From contig JACVCJ010000013.1 of NCBI GenBank assembly GCA_016742095.1, positions 35,086 to 99,085 on the forward strand: a stretch of 64,000 nt of DNA. Reading direction: 5' to 3'. Source of the DNA: Bacteroidia bacterium. Its GTDB lineage: Bacteria; Bacteroidota; Bacteroidia; CAIKAF01. Positions within the stretch are counted from its first letter, which is position 1. Each line of letters starts with the position of its first letter. The notes below the pieces were generated by a model that searched no databases, had not been told where the DNA came from, and saw only the letters and a program-made list of their open reading frames with translations. This document shows positions 1 through 8,290 of the stretch, piece by piece. The position numbers and the translations under genes are program-made.

Positions 1-467
1 AATTCCTGGTGCTGGAAACCTTCCAGGCCGGGCTCAGCTGGATCACCGTGCTGCGCAAACGTGAATATTTCCGCGAGGCCTTCGACCATTTCGATGTGGA
101 AAAAGTGGCCCGTTACGACGAGCATAAGATCGCGTCCCTGATGCAGAATGAACGCATTATCCGCAACGGGGCCAAGATCCGCGCTACGGTTACCAATGCA
201 CAGGCGTTTATACGTATACGCGATGAATTCGGCAGTTTCAGCAAATACATATGGGGTTTTACGGGTGGCAGCCCTATCCTGAACAAACACCGCTCCCTTT
301 CCGATGTGCCGCCGGTATCCCCCGAGTCGGACGCGTTATCGAAAGACCTGAAGAAACGCGGCTTTAAATTTGTGGGCAGTACCGTAATGTATGCACACAT
401 GCAGGCTACGGGCATGATCAACGATCACCTGGTGTCCTGCTTCCGCTATACGGAAGTTCAGGGCTGA
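1..467 (+). CDS. tag: DNA-3-methyladenine glycosylase I (5' end outside window)
   Basis: This is base-excision repair glycosylase I, which removes 3-methyladenine from alkylated DNA in the cytoplasm. The reading frame is open to the first base of the window, so the N-terminus, probably about 35 residues, is missing. The core motif ETFQAGLSWITVL, which holds the catalytic-pocket Glu and Trp of the Tag family, is the first thing visible. The C-terminus has NDHLVSCFRY, whose His and Cys match the second half of the family zinc site. A GTG at position 9 lies inside the conserved motif and is not the real start. The gene converges with the acetyltransferase on the other strand, and their 3' ends overlap by 10 bp. 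The call is secure; only the true start is unknown. Confidence 0.93.
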   Translation, partial: FLVLETFQAGLSWITVLRKREYFREAFDHFDVEKVARYDEHKIASLMQNERIIRNGAKIRATVTNAQAFIRIRDEFGSFSKYIWGFTGGSPILNKHRSLSDVPPVSPESDALSKDLKKRGFKFVGSTVMYAHMQATGMINDHLVSCFRYTEVQG

Positions 468-1030
468 GCCGCTTTTCTTTTTTCGTACGCTTCGCGGCTC
501 TGTTCCAGCCAGTATATGGTTTCGTTATCTTCTTTGAAGGTACCTTTTTTCAGGAATCCCGCTTTTTCCAGCACCCGCTGCGACGCATAATTTTCCAGGT
601 GCGTGCAGGCATACAGAACCTCCTGCTTCATTACGTCAAAACCATAGTCTGTAAGCGCCAGGGCGGCCTCCGTGGCATAGCCCGTTCCCCAGAACCTGCG
701 CGCCAGGCGATATCCCAGGTCGTAAAAATCCCGGTGTCCGTTGCGTACTTCGGTATGAAATTTAAACCCTGCCCAGCCGATAAAAACGCTATCTTCCTTA
801 CGTACTGCCGCCCAGCGGGCAATGCCGAAATCTGTGTACTGCCGGCGGATCATCTGTATCACGGCCTGCATTTCTTCAAGGCTCTGCACGGGTCTGTTGC
901 CCAGGTAACGGTGTACTTCGGGGTCGGAATCCATCCGGAAGAGATCCGCTTCATCTCCGGGTACGATCTCCCGGAAAAGCAGGCGCGGCGATTCAAGCCG
1001 TATGAGATTCTGTGCGGGATCGTGCAGCAT
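458..1030 (-). CDS. GNAT family N-acetyltransferase (RimJ/RimL-like)
   Basis: This is a predicted acetyl-CoA-dependent N-acetyltransferase of 190 residues. It opens with the RimJ/RimL-type sequence RLESPRLLFREIVPGDEADL. The acetyl-CoA loop is RRFWGTGYATEAALAL, and the late motif is HLENYASQRVLEKAGF. The substrate cannot be told; the family acetylates ribosomal-protein N-termini, antibiotics and small amines. The frame is open upstream to 1120, but the ATG at 1030 precedes the conserved region and only overlaps the end of the VanW-glycosyltransferase gene by 38 bp, so I chose it. The gene is the last of a leftward three-gene operon with an RDD protein and that fusion. Confidence 0.88.
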   Translation of the reverse strand: MLHDPAQNLIRLESPRLLFREIVPGDEADLFRMDSDPEVHRYLGNRPVQSLEEMQAVIQMIRRQYTDFGIARWAAVRKEDSVFIGWAGFKFHTEVRNGHRDFYDLGYRLARRFWGTGYATEAALALTDYGFDVMKQEVLYACTHLENYASQRVLEKAGFLKKGTFKEDNETIYWLEQSREAYEKRKAAQP

Positions 1031-2774
1031 AGGTCTGTTGTATTTCAAGGTATTTTTCTTCCATGGCGGCGGCGCTGATCTTCGGAAGCACATACAGGCC
1101 TTCCTGCGGGGGAATGCCACATGCCGCAGAGGCGATCACGGGAATGCCCGCTGCCAGGGCGCGCAGCAGTATACGGGGCTGATGTTCCACGTATGCGGGC
1201 AGCACCAGCAGCGCAACATTTTCGAGCGAAAGCGGGGAATGCACTACATCGGTATCCTTCCAGAAACCGGGTCCTTCGGATGCATTGCCGCTAACGTGGA
1301 TGCGGTGGCCGTACTTCTGTGCCCATTCGCGTACTTCGTAAGCGCCTTTGCGGGCCAGGGCCGCGGCCGGGAACAGTATTTTTCCGCCGGATGTGACCGT
1401 TTTTTTATCCGCCGGACCTTGCATCCAGTCGCTGTACACGGTCTTTCCCGGGAAAAGAGCGGCTGTTTCCGCATGGGGCGTGAGCAGTTTACGGGCCTGC
1501 TGCAGGGCCTGGTATTCATCGCGGGCAAAGGTTTCGTCCACCCGGAAGTCGGCGGCAGTACTGCTTTCGGGGTACAGCTGTGCCAGATCGTCGAGGCGTT
1601 GCTGCAACACATGCAGGGGCAGCCGGGTCATCAGCACATCGTAACTGCGGCCGGCCAGCACGCCGTATGGATAAAGAAAGGGCAGCAGATTCTGTGGAAT
1701 GACGAGGTGGCGGACCCCGACCGGTATACGTTTTGCCAGGCGCCGGGCTATCAGGCGGTCGTACTTCATCAGCAGGGAAGGAATGTTCCGGCCACGTTTT
1801 GCGGCATAACGTATATGCATGGACCTGCGCAGTGCCAGGAAGGAAAAGTCAGAGGCTTTGCCGTTGCCGGTCTCCCAGCAGAGGCGGGCTATGCTAAAGC
1901 GCGAACGTTTCGTGAACGGAAAAAACGTATAGTCATCCGGTTGAATATTTAATTTAGTATATTCATAAAATTCCGGCCATTTTTCATCACCGGCCCAGAG
2001 TGTTCTGCCGGGGTTCCCGGCCGTAGTGCCGTGTTTGTGGTGATTGCTGCACAGGGTGTTCCCGCAGGTCATACAGTCTTTGAGAAAGGCGGGACTTTCG
2101 GAGGCGAGATCCGTATCTGCCGGTTGTCCGCCCCGGGTGCCACGCAGCTGTACGATCAGCTCCGTATCCGTCATTTGTATGTCTATACGAAAATTGTGTT
2201 CCGAACAGAAACGCAGGTCTATGTAATTCCATTTTACGGTAGCGTCGCGGTTTTGTTCGGCCAGGGAGCCTCTGACCACGCGGGAGTGGCGGTGCCGTTC
2301 CAGGATGTGGAAACCGGCTTTCAGCGCGGCGTCGTACAGGGCGTTCGACAACTGACAGAGTCCGCCGCCGGTAACGGGCACCAGGCATCCCTCGCGGATC
2401 TCTCTGCCCTGTACATAGCCCTTGCGGCGGGTCGCTTTACCGATCTGCTTCCAGAAACTGAAGGTGCCGTTAGCGGGTACTTCCAGTCCCTGCAACTGTT
2501 TTATGGCTATACGAAGGTTCTGTACCTTGCCGGCCGTGAGTATAAAGTTGCCGGCATTGTCTTCTGTATTCCAGAGTGGACTGCGGGACTCGGCAATAAG
2601 TGGCAGCGGGGATTCCTGCGTAGATTGGGGGTATTTACGCAGCCCGCTGAACATATTCTGTCCCCGGCGCCGGGCAATGTGCAGCTGCACTTTACAGGCA
2701 AAGATAAAGCGCTGCAGGGGCGAATGTATTTCGGCTTTCTGTGTGTCGTTGAGCAGGGGTTCCATAGAGGGCAT
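993..2774 (-). CDS. VanW-domain protein fused to a GT4-like glycosyltransferase
   Basis: This 593-residue protein has two parts. Residues about 75-210 are a VanW domain, with NGTFSFWKQIGKATRRKGY and TGGGLCQLSNALYDAA as the clearest motifs. A Cys/His cluster (Cys234, 237, 242; His245, 246, 248) follows and may bind a metal. From about residue 280 the protein resembles a GT-B glycosyltransferase of the GT4 type: a first half with LLTPHAETAALFPG, then GGKILFPAAALARKGAYEV, and a sugar-nucleotide-like stretch LLVLPAYVEHQPRILLRALA with AGIPVIAS. No signal peptide is seen, so it is probably cytoplasmic. VanW is named after vancomycin-resistance clusters but its reaction is unsettled, and nothing here implies resistance. 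It starts 4 bp after the RDD gene. Confidence 0.8.
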   Translation of the reverse strand: MPSMEPLLNDTQKAEIHSPLQRFIFACKVQLHIARRRGQNMFSGLRKYPQSTQESPLPLIAESRSPLWNTEDNAGNFILTAGKVQNLRIAIKQLQGLEVPANGTFSFWKQIGKATRRKGYVQGREIREGCLVPVTGGGLCQLSNALYDAALKAGFHILERHRHSRVVRGSLAEQNRDATVKWNYIDLRFCSEHNFRIDIQMTDTELIVQLRGTRGGQPADTDLASESPAFLKDCMTCGNTLCSNHHKHGTTAGNPGRTLWAGDEKWPEFYEYTKLNIQPDDYTFFPFTKRSRFSIARLCWETGNGKASDFSFLALRRSMHIRYAAKRGRNIPSLLMKYDRLIARRLAKRIPVGVRHLVIPQNLLPFLYPYGVLAGRSYDVLMTRLPLHVLQQRLDDLAQLYPESSTAADFRVDETFARDEYQALQQARKLLTPHAETAALFPGKTVYSDWMQGPADKKTVTSGGKILFPAAALARKGAYEVREWAQKYGHRIHVSGNASEGPGFWKDTDVVHSPLSLENVALLVLPAYVEHQPRILLRALAAGIPVIASAACGIPPQEGLYVLPKISAAAMEEKYLEIQQTYAARSRTESHTA

Positions 2775-2778
2775 GTTC

Positions 2779-3264
2779 TCAGAATGTGGCTTCGGGCGGC
2801 AGGTTCAGACGGCGGTTCACGACCATGGTCTCGCTGAGTATATCGTGCCAGGCCAGGCGGCGGCGGTCGAACAATATCCAGATAAGGCCCAGGCCGAGCA
2901 CGGCAAAGCTCACGATCTTGTTCAGGTTACGCACCAGGGCCGTTTTCAGGGAGACCGGGTGCCCGTTGATATCGAGCACCTGGAGGCGCATGAGTTTTTT
3001 ACCGAAGGTGGCGTGCAGGGAAGAGGCTTCCATAAGCGTACAGTACAGGATGTATAACAGGAACGAAAATGCCCGCAGTATCGTATGCCGCCACAGGTAT
3101 TCGGTGTGCATTACGGGGTCCTCGCGGTTTTTCCAGGCCAGGTCGAACCCCGTGAAAAAATAGGCAAACCCGAAGCACAGCAGGTAAAGGGGAACTATAT
3201 CAATAATAGCCGCCAACAGCCTGCGTATGCGCCCTGCGGGAGTATGTAGGGGCCTGTTGTCCAT
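2779..3264 (-). CDS. RDD family membrane protein
   Basis: This is a 161-residue integral membrane protein of the RDD family. The family signature is visible as RIRRLLAAIIDIVPLY near the N-terminus (Arg and Asp within the first helix), THATFGKKLMRLQV-like sequence in the middle, and RRRLAWHDILSETMVV near the end. About three to four hydrophobic segments are present. Some RDD proteins act in ion transport, but most have no known role. The frame could begin at a TTG at 3279; the ATG at 3264 is preferred. It is the first gene of the operon leading into the VanW-glycosyltransferase fusion, so an envelope function is plausible but unproven. Confidence 0.82.
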   Translation of the reverse strand: MDNRPLHTPAGRIRRLLAAIIDIVPLYLLCFGFAYFFTGFDLAWKNREDPVMHTEYLWRHTILRAFSFLLYILYCTLMEASSLHATFGKKLMRLQVLDINGHPVSLKTALVRNLNKIVSFAVLGLGLIWILFDRRRLAWHDILSETMVVNRRLNLPPEATF

Positions 3265-3363
3265 TGTATAAATATACAAAAAATGAGCAACATTAAAAAG
3301 GGCATGTGCAGACAGGCTCTGAAGGTTATTCTCCGGAAGCAGAAATGGGCATTTCGTAAAAAT

Positions 3364-3636
3364 TCAGCGGCCCTTTTTATCCGTTTTGAGTGCTTTTCCC
3401 GGTTTTCTTTGTTCCTGTTCTTCTATTTTCCTTTGTCCCTTTAGGTATACATATCCTATAACACCGATAAATCCTCCTGCAAACGGGTTCAGTATAAGTT
3501 CGATTTCAGAAGGTTCATCCGCAAAACCGAGGATCCAGGTTAAAATATTCCCCAGGCTGAAAATAACAGCGGGGAGGATGATCATCAGGAATAACGAGGA
3601 TTGAATAATTTTTTGAACTTTTCTGATCTCTTTCAT
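3364..3636 (-). CDS. Small two-helix membrane protein, unknown function
   Basis: I do not recognise this 90-residue protein. A short basic N-terminus is followed by a hydrophobic helix (about residues 12-37), a short acidic loop ADEPSEIELI and a second, weaker helix (about 47-64). It ends in a highly charged tail rich in Lys, Gln and Glu. It lies just downstream of the thioredoxin-fold gene on the same strand, 39 bp away, and may be the last member of that transcription unit. The start is an ATG. Confidence 0.6.
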   Translation of the reverse strand: MKEIRKVQKIIQSSLFLMIILPAVIFSLGNILTWILGFADEPSEIELILNPFAGGFIGVIGYVYLKGQRKIEEQEQRKPGKALKTDKKGR

Positions 3637-3675
3637 AGAAGCGTAAAGTGATTTCTCTTTGCCATGATTACATTA

Positions 3676-4935
3676 CTACTTTTTAATCTTTAGTTTTTTC
3701 GTAAGCTGCTCATATACCCGATTTGCGAGATAATCTCCTTTTAAGTCCCTTCCTTTAATTTCTTTATAGGTTTGTTTGGCAGCTTCTTTATCACCTAACA
3801 TAAACAGAATAGCGCTTTTCATGACATAGGCCTGGGATACCGGACTAAGCGAAATAGCCTGATTTATATACTTTAATCTGCGGGTTAATCGTTCTTCTTC
3901 CATACGAGTGTCAAGGTTCATAACAGCAGATAATATGAACAAAGCCTGGTAATTATTTTTCAATTTGTCAAAAAATTCATTTTCAAGACTTTCATAAGCT
4001 GCCATATCCTTCCGAAAGTAGTACTGGTAGTCCCGTTCATTCTGCAGTGGTTCAAAATAGCTGAAAACAAGTCCCTTATATGTTTTCCCGTCTTCATTCG
4101 GAATACGGTAAATATTATCACGCCAATGCGTGGCTATTACTGTTTTAGCTGCTGTATATGCCTTTTCATCCCTTTTTTTAAATGCTTCGCCCATTTGGTT
4201 ACCTGCGATAAGATTTAATGTATAGGCAACTCTTGAAGAATCAAAAGAGGCATAAAGCAATTCCGGGTGTTTTATCATAAACTGATAAGAGGCCGACGGG
4301 AAATCTAAAACAGTTCTTTGATCGTATACGGCAAAATCCATAAAGAAGTGGATAAAAAGAGAATCTGTGTATGCTTCTTCAGGAAATGAATTGAAGCCTT
4401 TGATAATCGTTTCAGAATCCAGCGTATTGGCAATATCTAAATTACGTACATGCCATTCCATGAAGACATAGTCCTGTTCCTTCAGCTTAGCCTCTTCTCT
4501 TTGTTTCTTCAATGATTTATCGGGAGATATGGCATATTGAAGCTGCCGCAAAAAATCTGTGGATTGCATAGGTCCGCAAATCCGATGCAATTGCTGTTTT
4601 TTACTGTCAATAATCACAAAATCCGGTTGTGGCCCTACCTGGAACATTTTTTTTATTGCTATGCCTTCTTTTGATAAAGTATTGATCGAATAATTATGAA
4701 AATTAGTATTCAAAAATGTTACTACGGCGGAATCGACTAATGCGGTCTGATCCATCTGTACGCAACCGGGGCAACCTTTAAAGTGGAAGTAAAGCATGGA
4801 GAAAGCCTTCTCAGAGGGAATACTGTCTTTTAACAGTACCTTTTCATCTTCAAATATTACGCTGAACTTCTGCTGCGCAAAACAGCAAAGTGCAGTGAAT
4901 AAACAGGCGGATAATAAACTAAAGCGGTACAACAT
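3676..4935 (-). CDS. Secreted thioredoxin-fold protein with CPGC active site
   Basis: This 419-residue protein carries a signal peptide (LLSACLFTALCCFAQ, cleavage after AQ). Its thioredoxin-like region at about residues 40-135 has the active-site-like motif FKGCPGCVQMDQ. The expected fold continues with VTFLNTNFHNY and a loop, VGPQPDFVIID, that fits the cis-Pro region. The C-terminal two thirds are helical and Tyr/Lys-rich, resembling the helical extensions of Bacteroidota thioredoxin-family proteins, and have no catalytic motif I can name. It probably acts on periplasmic thiols. Its start overlaps the end of the upstream Cys-rich lipoprotein gene by 17 bp, so the two are probably translationally coupled. 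Confidence 0.75.
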   Translation of the reverse strand: MLYRFSLLSACLFTALCCFAQQKFSVIFEDEKVLLKDSIPSEKAFSMLYFHFKGCPGCVQMDQTALVDSAVVTFLNTNFHNYSINTLSKEGIAIKKMFQVGPQPDFVIIDSKKQQLHRICGPMQSTDFLRQLQYAISPDKSLKKQREEAKLKEQDYVFMEWHVRNLDIANTLDSETIIKGFNSFPEEAYTDSLFIHFFMDFAVYDQRTVLDFPSASYQFMIKHPELLYASFDSSRVAYTLNLIAGNQMGEAFKKRDEKAYTAAKTVIATHWRDNIYRIPNEDGKTYKGLVFSYFEPLQNERDYQYYFRKDMAAYESLENEFFDKLKNNYQALFILSAVMNLDTRMEEERLTRRLKYINQAISLSPVSQAYVMKSAILFMLGDKEAAKQTYKEIKGRDLKGDYLANRVYEQLTKKLKIKK

Positions 4936-5506
4936 TTACAGATGGTGCTTTTATTAATAAACCGGGTCCTAAAGTTACGACCTTTTCTACAAAGGTTACT
5001 TCTGCCTCACAGAACAGGCAGGCATCGTCTACATCGCACATTGCATGGAAGTTATTGTTTACAATATACCCGTACCCTTTACATTTACCTCCGAACATAG
5101 AAGCAAGTATTGTACATTTACACTTTATTCTTACCTGGGTGTGTCCACCGCTTCCTACCATTATGTTAACCGGGGATTCAGGGTTGTCTGCGGGAATGTA
5201 GTAGTATTGTTGATTTACGATTAGGTTAACAACCGTTTCTTCTCCATCTTTATCAAATGAGGTTATACTCTCATCCATTATTCTAAAGGAAACAGGTTCG
5301 TCATTAGCGACTTTAGGTTTGTTTTGCCATTTTATAGTTGTAGTTTCATCCTGTTGAATCACCTGCATAACAGTTACTGTCTCTGCATTTTTCCCAATAA
5401 ACACTTCTGTTATTGTAGCCTTTTTTGCACTAAATGCAGTGTTGTCTGCTTCATTACAAGCTGGCAGCAGACAAGTAATAAACAATATATGAAGTACTTT
5501 TTTCAT
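4919..5506 (-). CDS. Cys-rich lipoprotein, unknown function
   Basis: This is a 195-residue predicted lipoprotein. The signal is MKKVLHILFITCLLPACNEA with lipobox LPAC. The mature part is beta-rich up to about residue 125, then holds a Cys cluster including RIKCKC, GGKCKG, MCDVDD and ACLFC. The cluster is too irregular for an iron-sulphur or heme site that I know, so disulfides or metal binding are open options. The gene sits between a second lipoprotein of similar layout (17 bp upstream) and a thioredoxin-fold gene that it overlaps, which suggests that its cysteines are handled by that partner. I do not recognise the family. Confidence 0.65.
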   Translation of the reverse strand: MKKVLHILFITCLLPACNEADNTAFSAKKATITEVFIGKNAETVTVMQVIQQDETTTIKWQNKPKVANDEPVSFRIMDESITSFDKDGEETVVNLIVNQQYYYIPADNPESPVNIMVGSGGHTQVRIKCKCTILASMFGGKCKGYGYIVNNNFHAMCDVDDACLFCEAEVTFVEKVVTLGPGLLIKAPSVNVVPL

Positions 5507-5522
5507 GCTTCTTTAAGAATTG

Positions 5523-6095
5523 TTATTTGGCATAGATCACGGTGCTTCCTGCACTAATACTTAATTCTTCACGTGAAGAAACTTTGCATTTCTTTTTACA
5601 CGTACCTTGTGTGCAGGTAACGGTTACGGAGCTATGTTCCGGGTTGTTGTAAGAATAACCAATGAGACAGGTCCCGGGCTCTTCAATACCGCGGCATAGA
5701 CAAGACACAACAAAAACAGTACCGGGGGAAAGAGCCACCGGGTTTGCGGGGGCTTGGGGCGTAATTACATAAACCTGTTTTAGAAATCGTACGCTGAGGT
5801 CACTCTGAGACGCAGAAGGCAGGATCTGATAGTCCTGCGGTTTCAGCAGTAATACGGTTTTTTCTTCTGTTGGTGCTCCTTCTCCTTCAAGAACTTCATG
5901 AGTATACGTTACTTCCGGTGTATACAAATCACTAAATGAAAAACGATATGCTTTTTCAGTAGCACTATCAAAGAATTCCACAATTTCGGACGACGTACTG
6001 CTTTTAGCCGTATTCATTGCCTGTTTTACGTCTTCCTCCCGCTTGCACGATAATACCAGCAGCAGGACTACTGCACTAAGGATTGTTTTCTTCAT
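5523..6095 (-). CDS. Cys-rich lipoprotein, first gene of the operon
   Basis: This is a 190-residue predicted lipoprotein with signal MKKTILSAVVLLLVLSCKRE (lipobox VLSC). As in the next gene, the first part is polar and beta-rich and the C-terminal part is Cys-rich: VSCLCRG, GTCLIGYSYNN, TCTQGTCKKKCKVS. The shared plan (lipoprotein signal, a middle domain ending in a PANPV or PESPV turn, then the Cys cluster) suggests that the two lipoproteins are distant paralogues. The gene heads a leftward unit with the second lipoprotein and the thioredoxin-fold protein. I cannot name its function. Confidence 0.65.
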   Translation of the reverse strand: MKKTILSAVVLLLVLSCKREEDVKQAMNTAKSSTSSEIVEFFDSATEKAYRFSFSDLYTPEVTYTHEVLEGEGAPTEEKTVLLLKPQDYQILPSASQSDLSVRFLKQVYVITPQAPANPVALSPGTVFVVSCLCRGIEEPGTCLIGYSYNNPEHSSVTVTCTQGTCKKKCKVSSREELSISAGSTVIYAK

Positions 6096-6422
6096 AGCTT
6101 TACGTTATTAGGGGTATTTAGTTTCCGAAGAATGAGATAAACACAGTGTAAATATATACTTTTACTTCATAAATTTTAGTTTTTATTCTTTTTTAAGAAG
6201 TATTAATTGAAATTGGCGGCAAATAAGCAATAAGAAACAGAAGAAAAAAAGAGGAAAAACCCTGTTTTTTACGGGGACTTTTCCGGGCTGCAAAATAGAA
6301 AGGTGGCAGGTGAAATACAGGCTGTTAGCGGCTCAGGATCAGTTTTTTGACCGATCTGCCGGGAGGATGAGAACCGTGGAAAATAAAAAAGCCGTTTCGT
6401 CGGTTCGACAAAACGGCTGTAG
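6096..6422. other. Intergenic region, no gene seen
   Basis: This 327-bp AT-rich stretch lies between the first Cys-rich lipoprotein gene and tRNA-Ala. Apart from the tRNA-Ala terminator hairpin at its right end I see no coding potential, repeat or clear -7 box. Confidence 0.5.
6385..6418 (-). terminator. Intrinsic terminator of tRNA-Ala
   Basis: On the minus strand an AGCCGTTT arm pairs with AAACGGCT around a smaller GTCG/CGAC stem and GTT-type loop. The hairpin is followed by a run of T. It begins 5 bp after the 3' end of the tRNA. Confidence 0.75.
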
Positions 6423-6496
<74 letters not shown>

Positions 6497-6682
6497 GTAT
6501 AAAAAGGTCCTCTATATAACAGAGTATTTCAATACATGAAAGAACTTCGGGTCCGTTTGCGGCCGTATACCCCGGGGCACCGCGCCGAAACTTACAAAGC
6601 GTTGTTAATTTCTTATTACGCCCTTCGATTTCGGGAGCACAAAAATACATTTTTTTGTAATCTGAAGAAAAATATTTTGAAT

Positions 6683-7561
6683 ATGATACTTCCCGAAGTA
6701 CAAGATGCACTGGAAAACATGCTGCGTCAGAGCTTTGGCTCCGGCGCGGGAATTCTCAACATGGAAAAAAGAGGGGGCGGTTCCATCAACGAAGCCCTGG
6801 TTCTGCGCACAACCGTAGGTTCTTTTTTTGCAAAATGGAATAACCTGTCGGATAAACGCGGACTTTTCCGTGCCGAGAAAAAAGGACTCGAACTCCTCGG
6901 CTCCTGCCAGTGTATACGCGTACCCAAGGCATACGCTGCCTACGAAGAAGGCCCGCACGGATACCTGCTCATGGAACTGCTGGAGACCGGTGACCCTGAA
7001 TTCGGCTTCTGGGAAGACTTCGGACAACAGATCGCAGCCCTGCACCGCCATACGAACGATACCTTCGGACTGGATGAAGATAATTACTGCGGCTCCCTGC
7101 GCCAGGTAAATACCCCGCATACCCGCTGGAGTACCTTTTTTATTGAGAACCGCCTGCAGCCCATGCTGAAACTGGCCGTGGACAATAACAAAGCCGATGC
7201 CGGCGTGGTAAAGAAAATGGAGAGCCTGTATACGAAACTCGATGAAATTTTCCCGGAGGAAAAACCGGCCCTCCTGCACGGCGACCTCTGGGGCGGTAAC
7301 TTTATGTGCACCCTCTCCGGCGAAGCCGCCATCTACGACCCGGCCGTGTATTACGGTCACCGGGAAATGGACCTGGGTATGAGCCGCCTTTTCGGTGGTT
7401 TCGACCTGGAATTCTACGAAGCGTACGACGAGGCCTATCCCCTGCAGCCGGGCTGGCAGAAACGCCTGGACATCTGCAATATTTACCCGCTGCTGGTACA
7501 CGTGAACCTGTTCCCCGGTTCCTACATACAGTCGGTTAAAAATATTCTCTCGCGTTTTTAA
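6683..7561 (+). CDS. Fructosamine kinase family protein
   Basis: This 292-residue protein belongs to the fructosamine-3-kinase/ketosamine kinase family. These kinases phosphorylate sugars attached to proteins or small amines and so reverse early glycation. Visible landmarks are the N-lobe SINEALVLRT and FFAKWNN (ATP-site Lys), hinge YLLMELLE, catalytic loop LLHGDLWGGNF (Asp and Asn) and the metal-binding IYDPAVYYGHREMDLGM, where the usual Asp-Pro motif is present. The frame is open upstream to 6536, but homology begins at the ATG at 6683. Its end overlaps the end of recO by 4 bp (convergent). Confidence 0.92.
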   Translation: MILPEVQDALENMLRQSFGSGAGILNMEKRGGGSINEALVLRTTVGSFFAKWNNLSDKRGLFRAEKKGLELLGSCQCIRVPKAYAAYEEGPHGYLLMELLETGDPEFGFWEDFGQQIAALHRHTNDTFGLDEDNYCGSLRQVNTPHTRWSTFFIENRLQPMLKLAVDNNKADAGVVKKMESLYTKLDEIFPEEKPALLHGDLWGGNFMCTLSGEAAIYDPAVYYGHREMDLGMSRLFGGFDLEFYEAYDEAYPLQPGWQKRLDICNIYPLLVHVNLFPGSYIQSVKNILSRF

Positions 7562-8286
7562 GCGCCCAGTACCACGCTCAGTATTTCGTGGCTCTGTACC
7601 CGGAACCCGGCATGGAAATGCAGCTGGAAGTACAGGATCAGCTTACGCAGCAGTTCGTTGCGTTCCTCGCGGGTATAGCCTTCGGGGCACTGGTCTTCGC
7701 TGAGCATATCGCCCAGCAGCCTTGCGCAGCGGCCCTGTACGAGCATTTCGGGCATGGCGGCGGCATAATGGATAAAACGGGCTTCCCCCAGGTGAAAACA
7801 GGGCTCTTCGCAAGGCATATCGCTCAGCATGCCGAAGCCTAAAAGCCGGGCCATGCGCAGCATAAAAAGCAGGGGCAGGGCAGGCGGCAGCTCTTCGCTG
7901 TGCTCCAGTTCCAGGATGCTTTCTTTCAGAAAATCGTAGATCTCGGCATATTCCTGGTGATGGTCGTGCTTCAGTACCTCGTAACTTACTTCGGCATAGA
8001 ACATAAGTATGGCCTGCCGGGCCGGACGTGCATAGGAACGGTACAGGGGTTCGGCAAAAGCGGCTGATTTTAGTATACTAATGGAATTGCCCTGTTTTTT
8101 TAGGCTGGCTTCGATATGCAGCAGGGCCAGGGGCGAAAAAACGGAAGCCGGGGTTTTGCTGGCCCGGCTTTGCACGCCGCGTGCCATGTAACTCTGTAAA
8201 CCGCCCGGACTGAGTAGTTTTACAATAAGACTGTTGTCGCTGTACTTTACACTGTGAATAACGATGGCTTCGGTTGCCAGTTCCAT
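7558..8286 (-). CDS. recO: DNA repair protein RecO
   Basis: RecO loads RecA and anneals single strands in RecF-pathway recombinational repair. The 242-residue length fits the family. The N-terminal OB-fold begins with TEAIVIHSVKYSDNSLIVKLLS and continues to the typical YMARGVQSRASK. A helical C-terminal domain follows, with PALPLLFMLRMARLLGFG and a C-terminal HEILSVVLG. The Cys pair at MPCEEPC is a partial trace of the zinc-site region. The start is the ATG at 8286. porZ ends 4 bp upstream, so the two are likely co-transcribed. Confidence 0.93.
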   Translation of the reverse strand: MELATEAIVIHSVKYSDNSLIVKLLSPGGLQSYMARGVQSRASKTPASVFSPLALLHIEASLKKQGNSISILKSAAFAEPLYRSYARPARQAILMFYAEVSYEVLKHDHHQEYAEIYDFLKESILELEHSEELPPALPLLFMLRMARLLGFGMLSDMPCEEPCFHLGEARFIHYAAAMPEMLVQGRCARLLGDMLSEDQCPEGYTREERNELLRKLILYFQLHFHAGFRVQSHEILSVVLGA

Positions 8287-8290
8287 ACGG

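Noticed and set aside
993..2774. Vancomycin resistance because of the VanW domain
   Set aside because: VanW occurs in many bacteria without van clusters, and no vanA/B, vanH or vanX gene is present.
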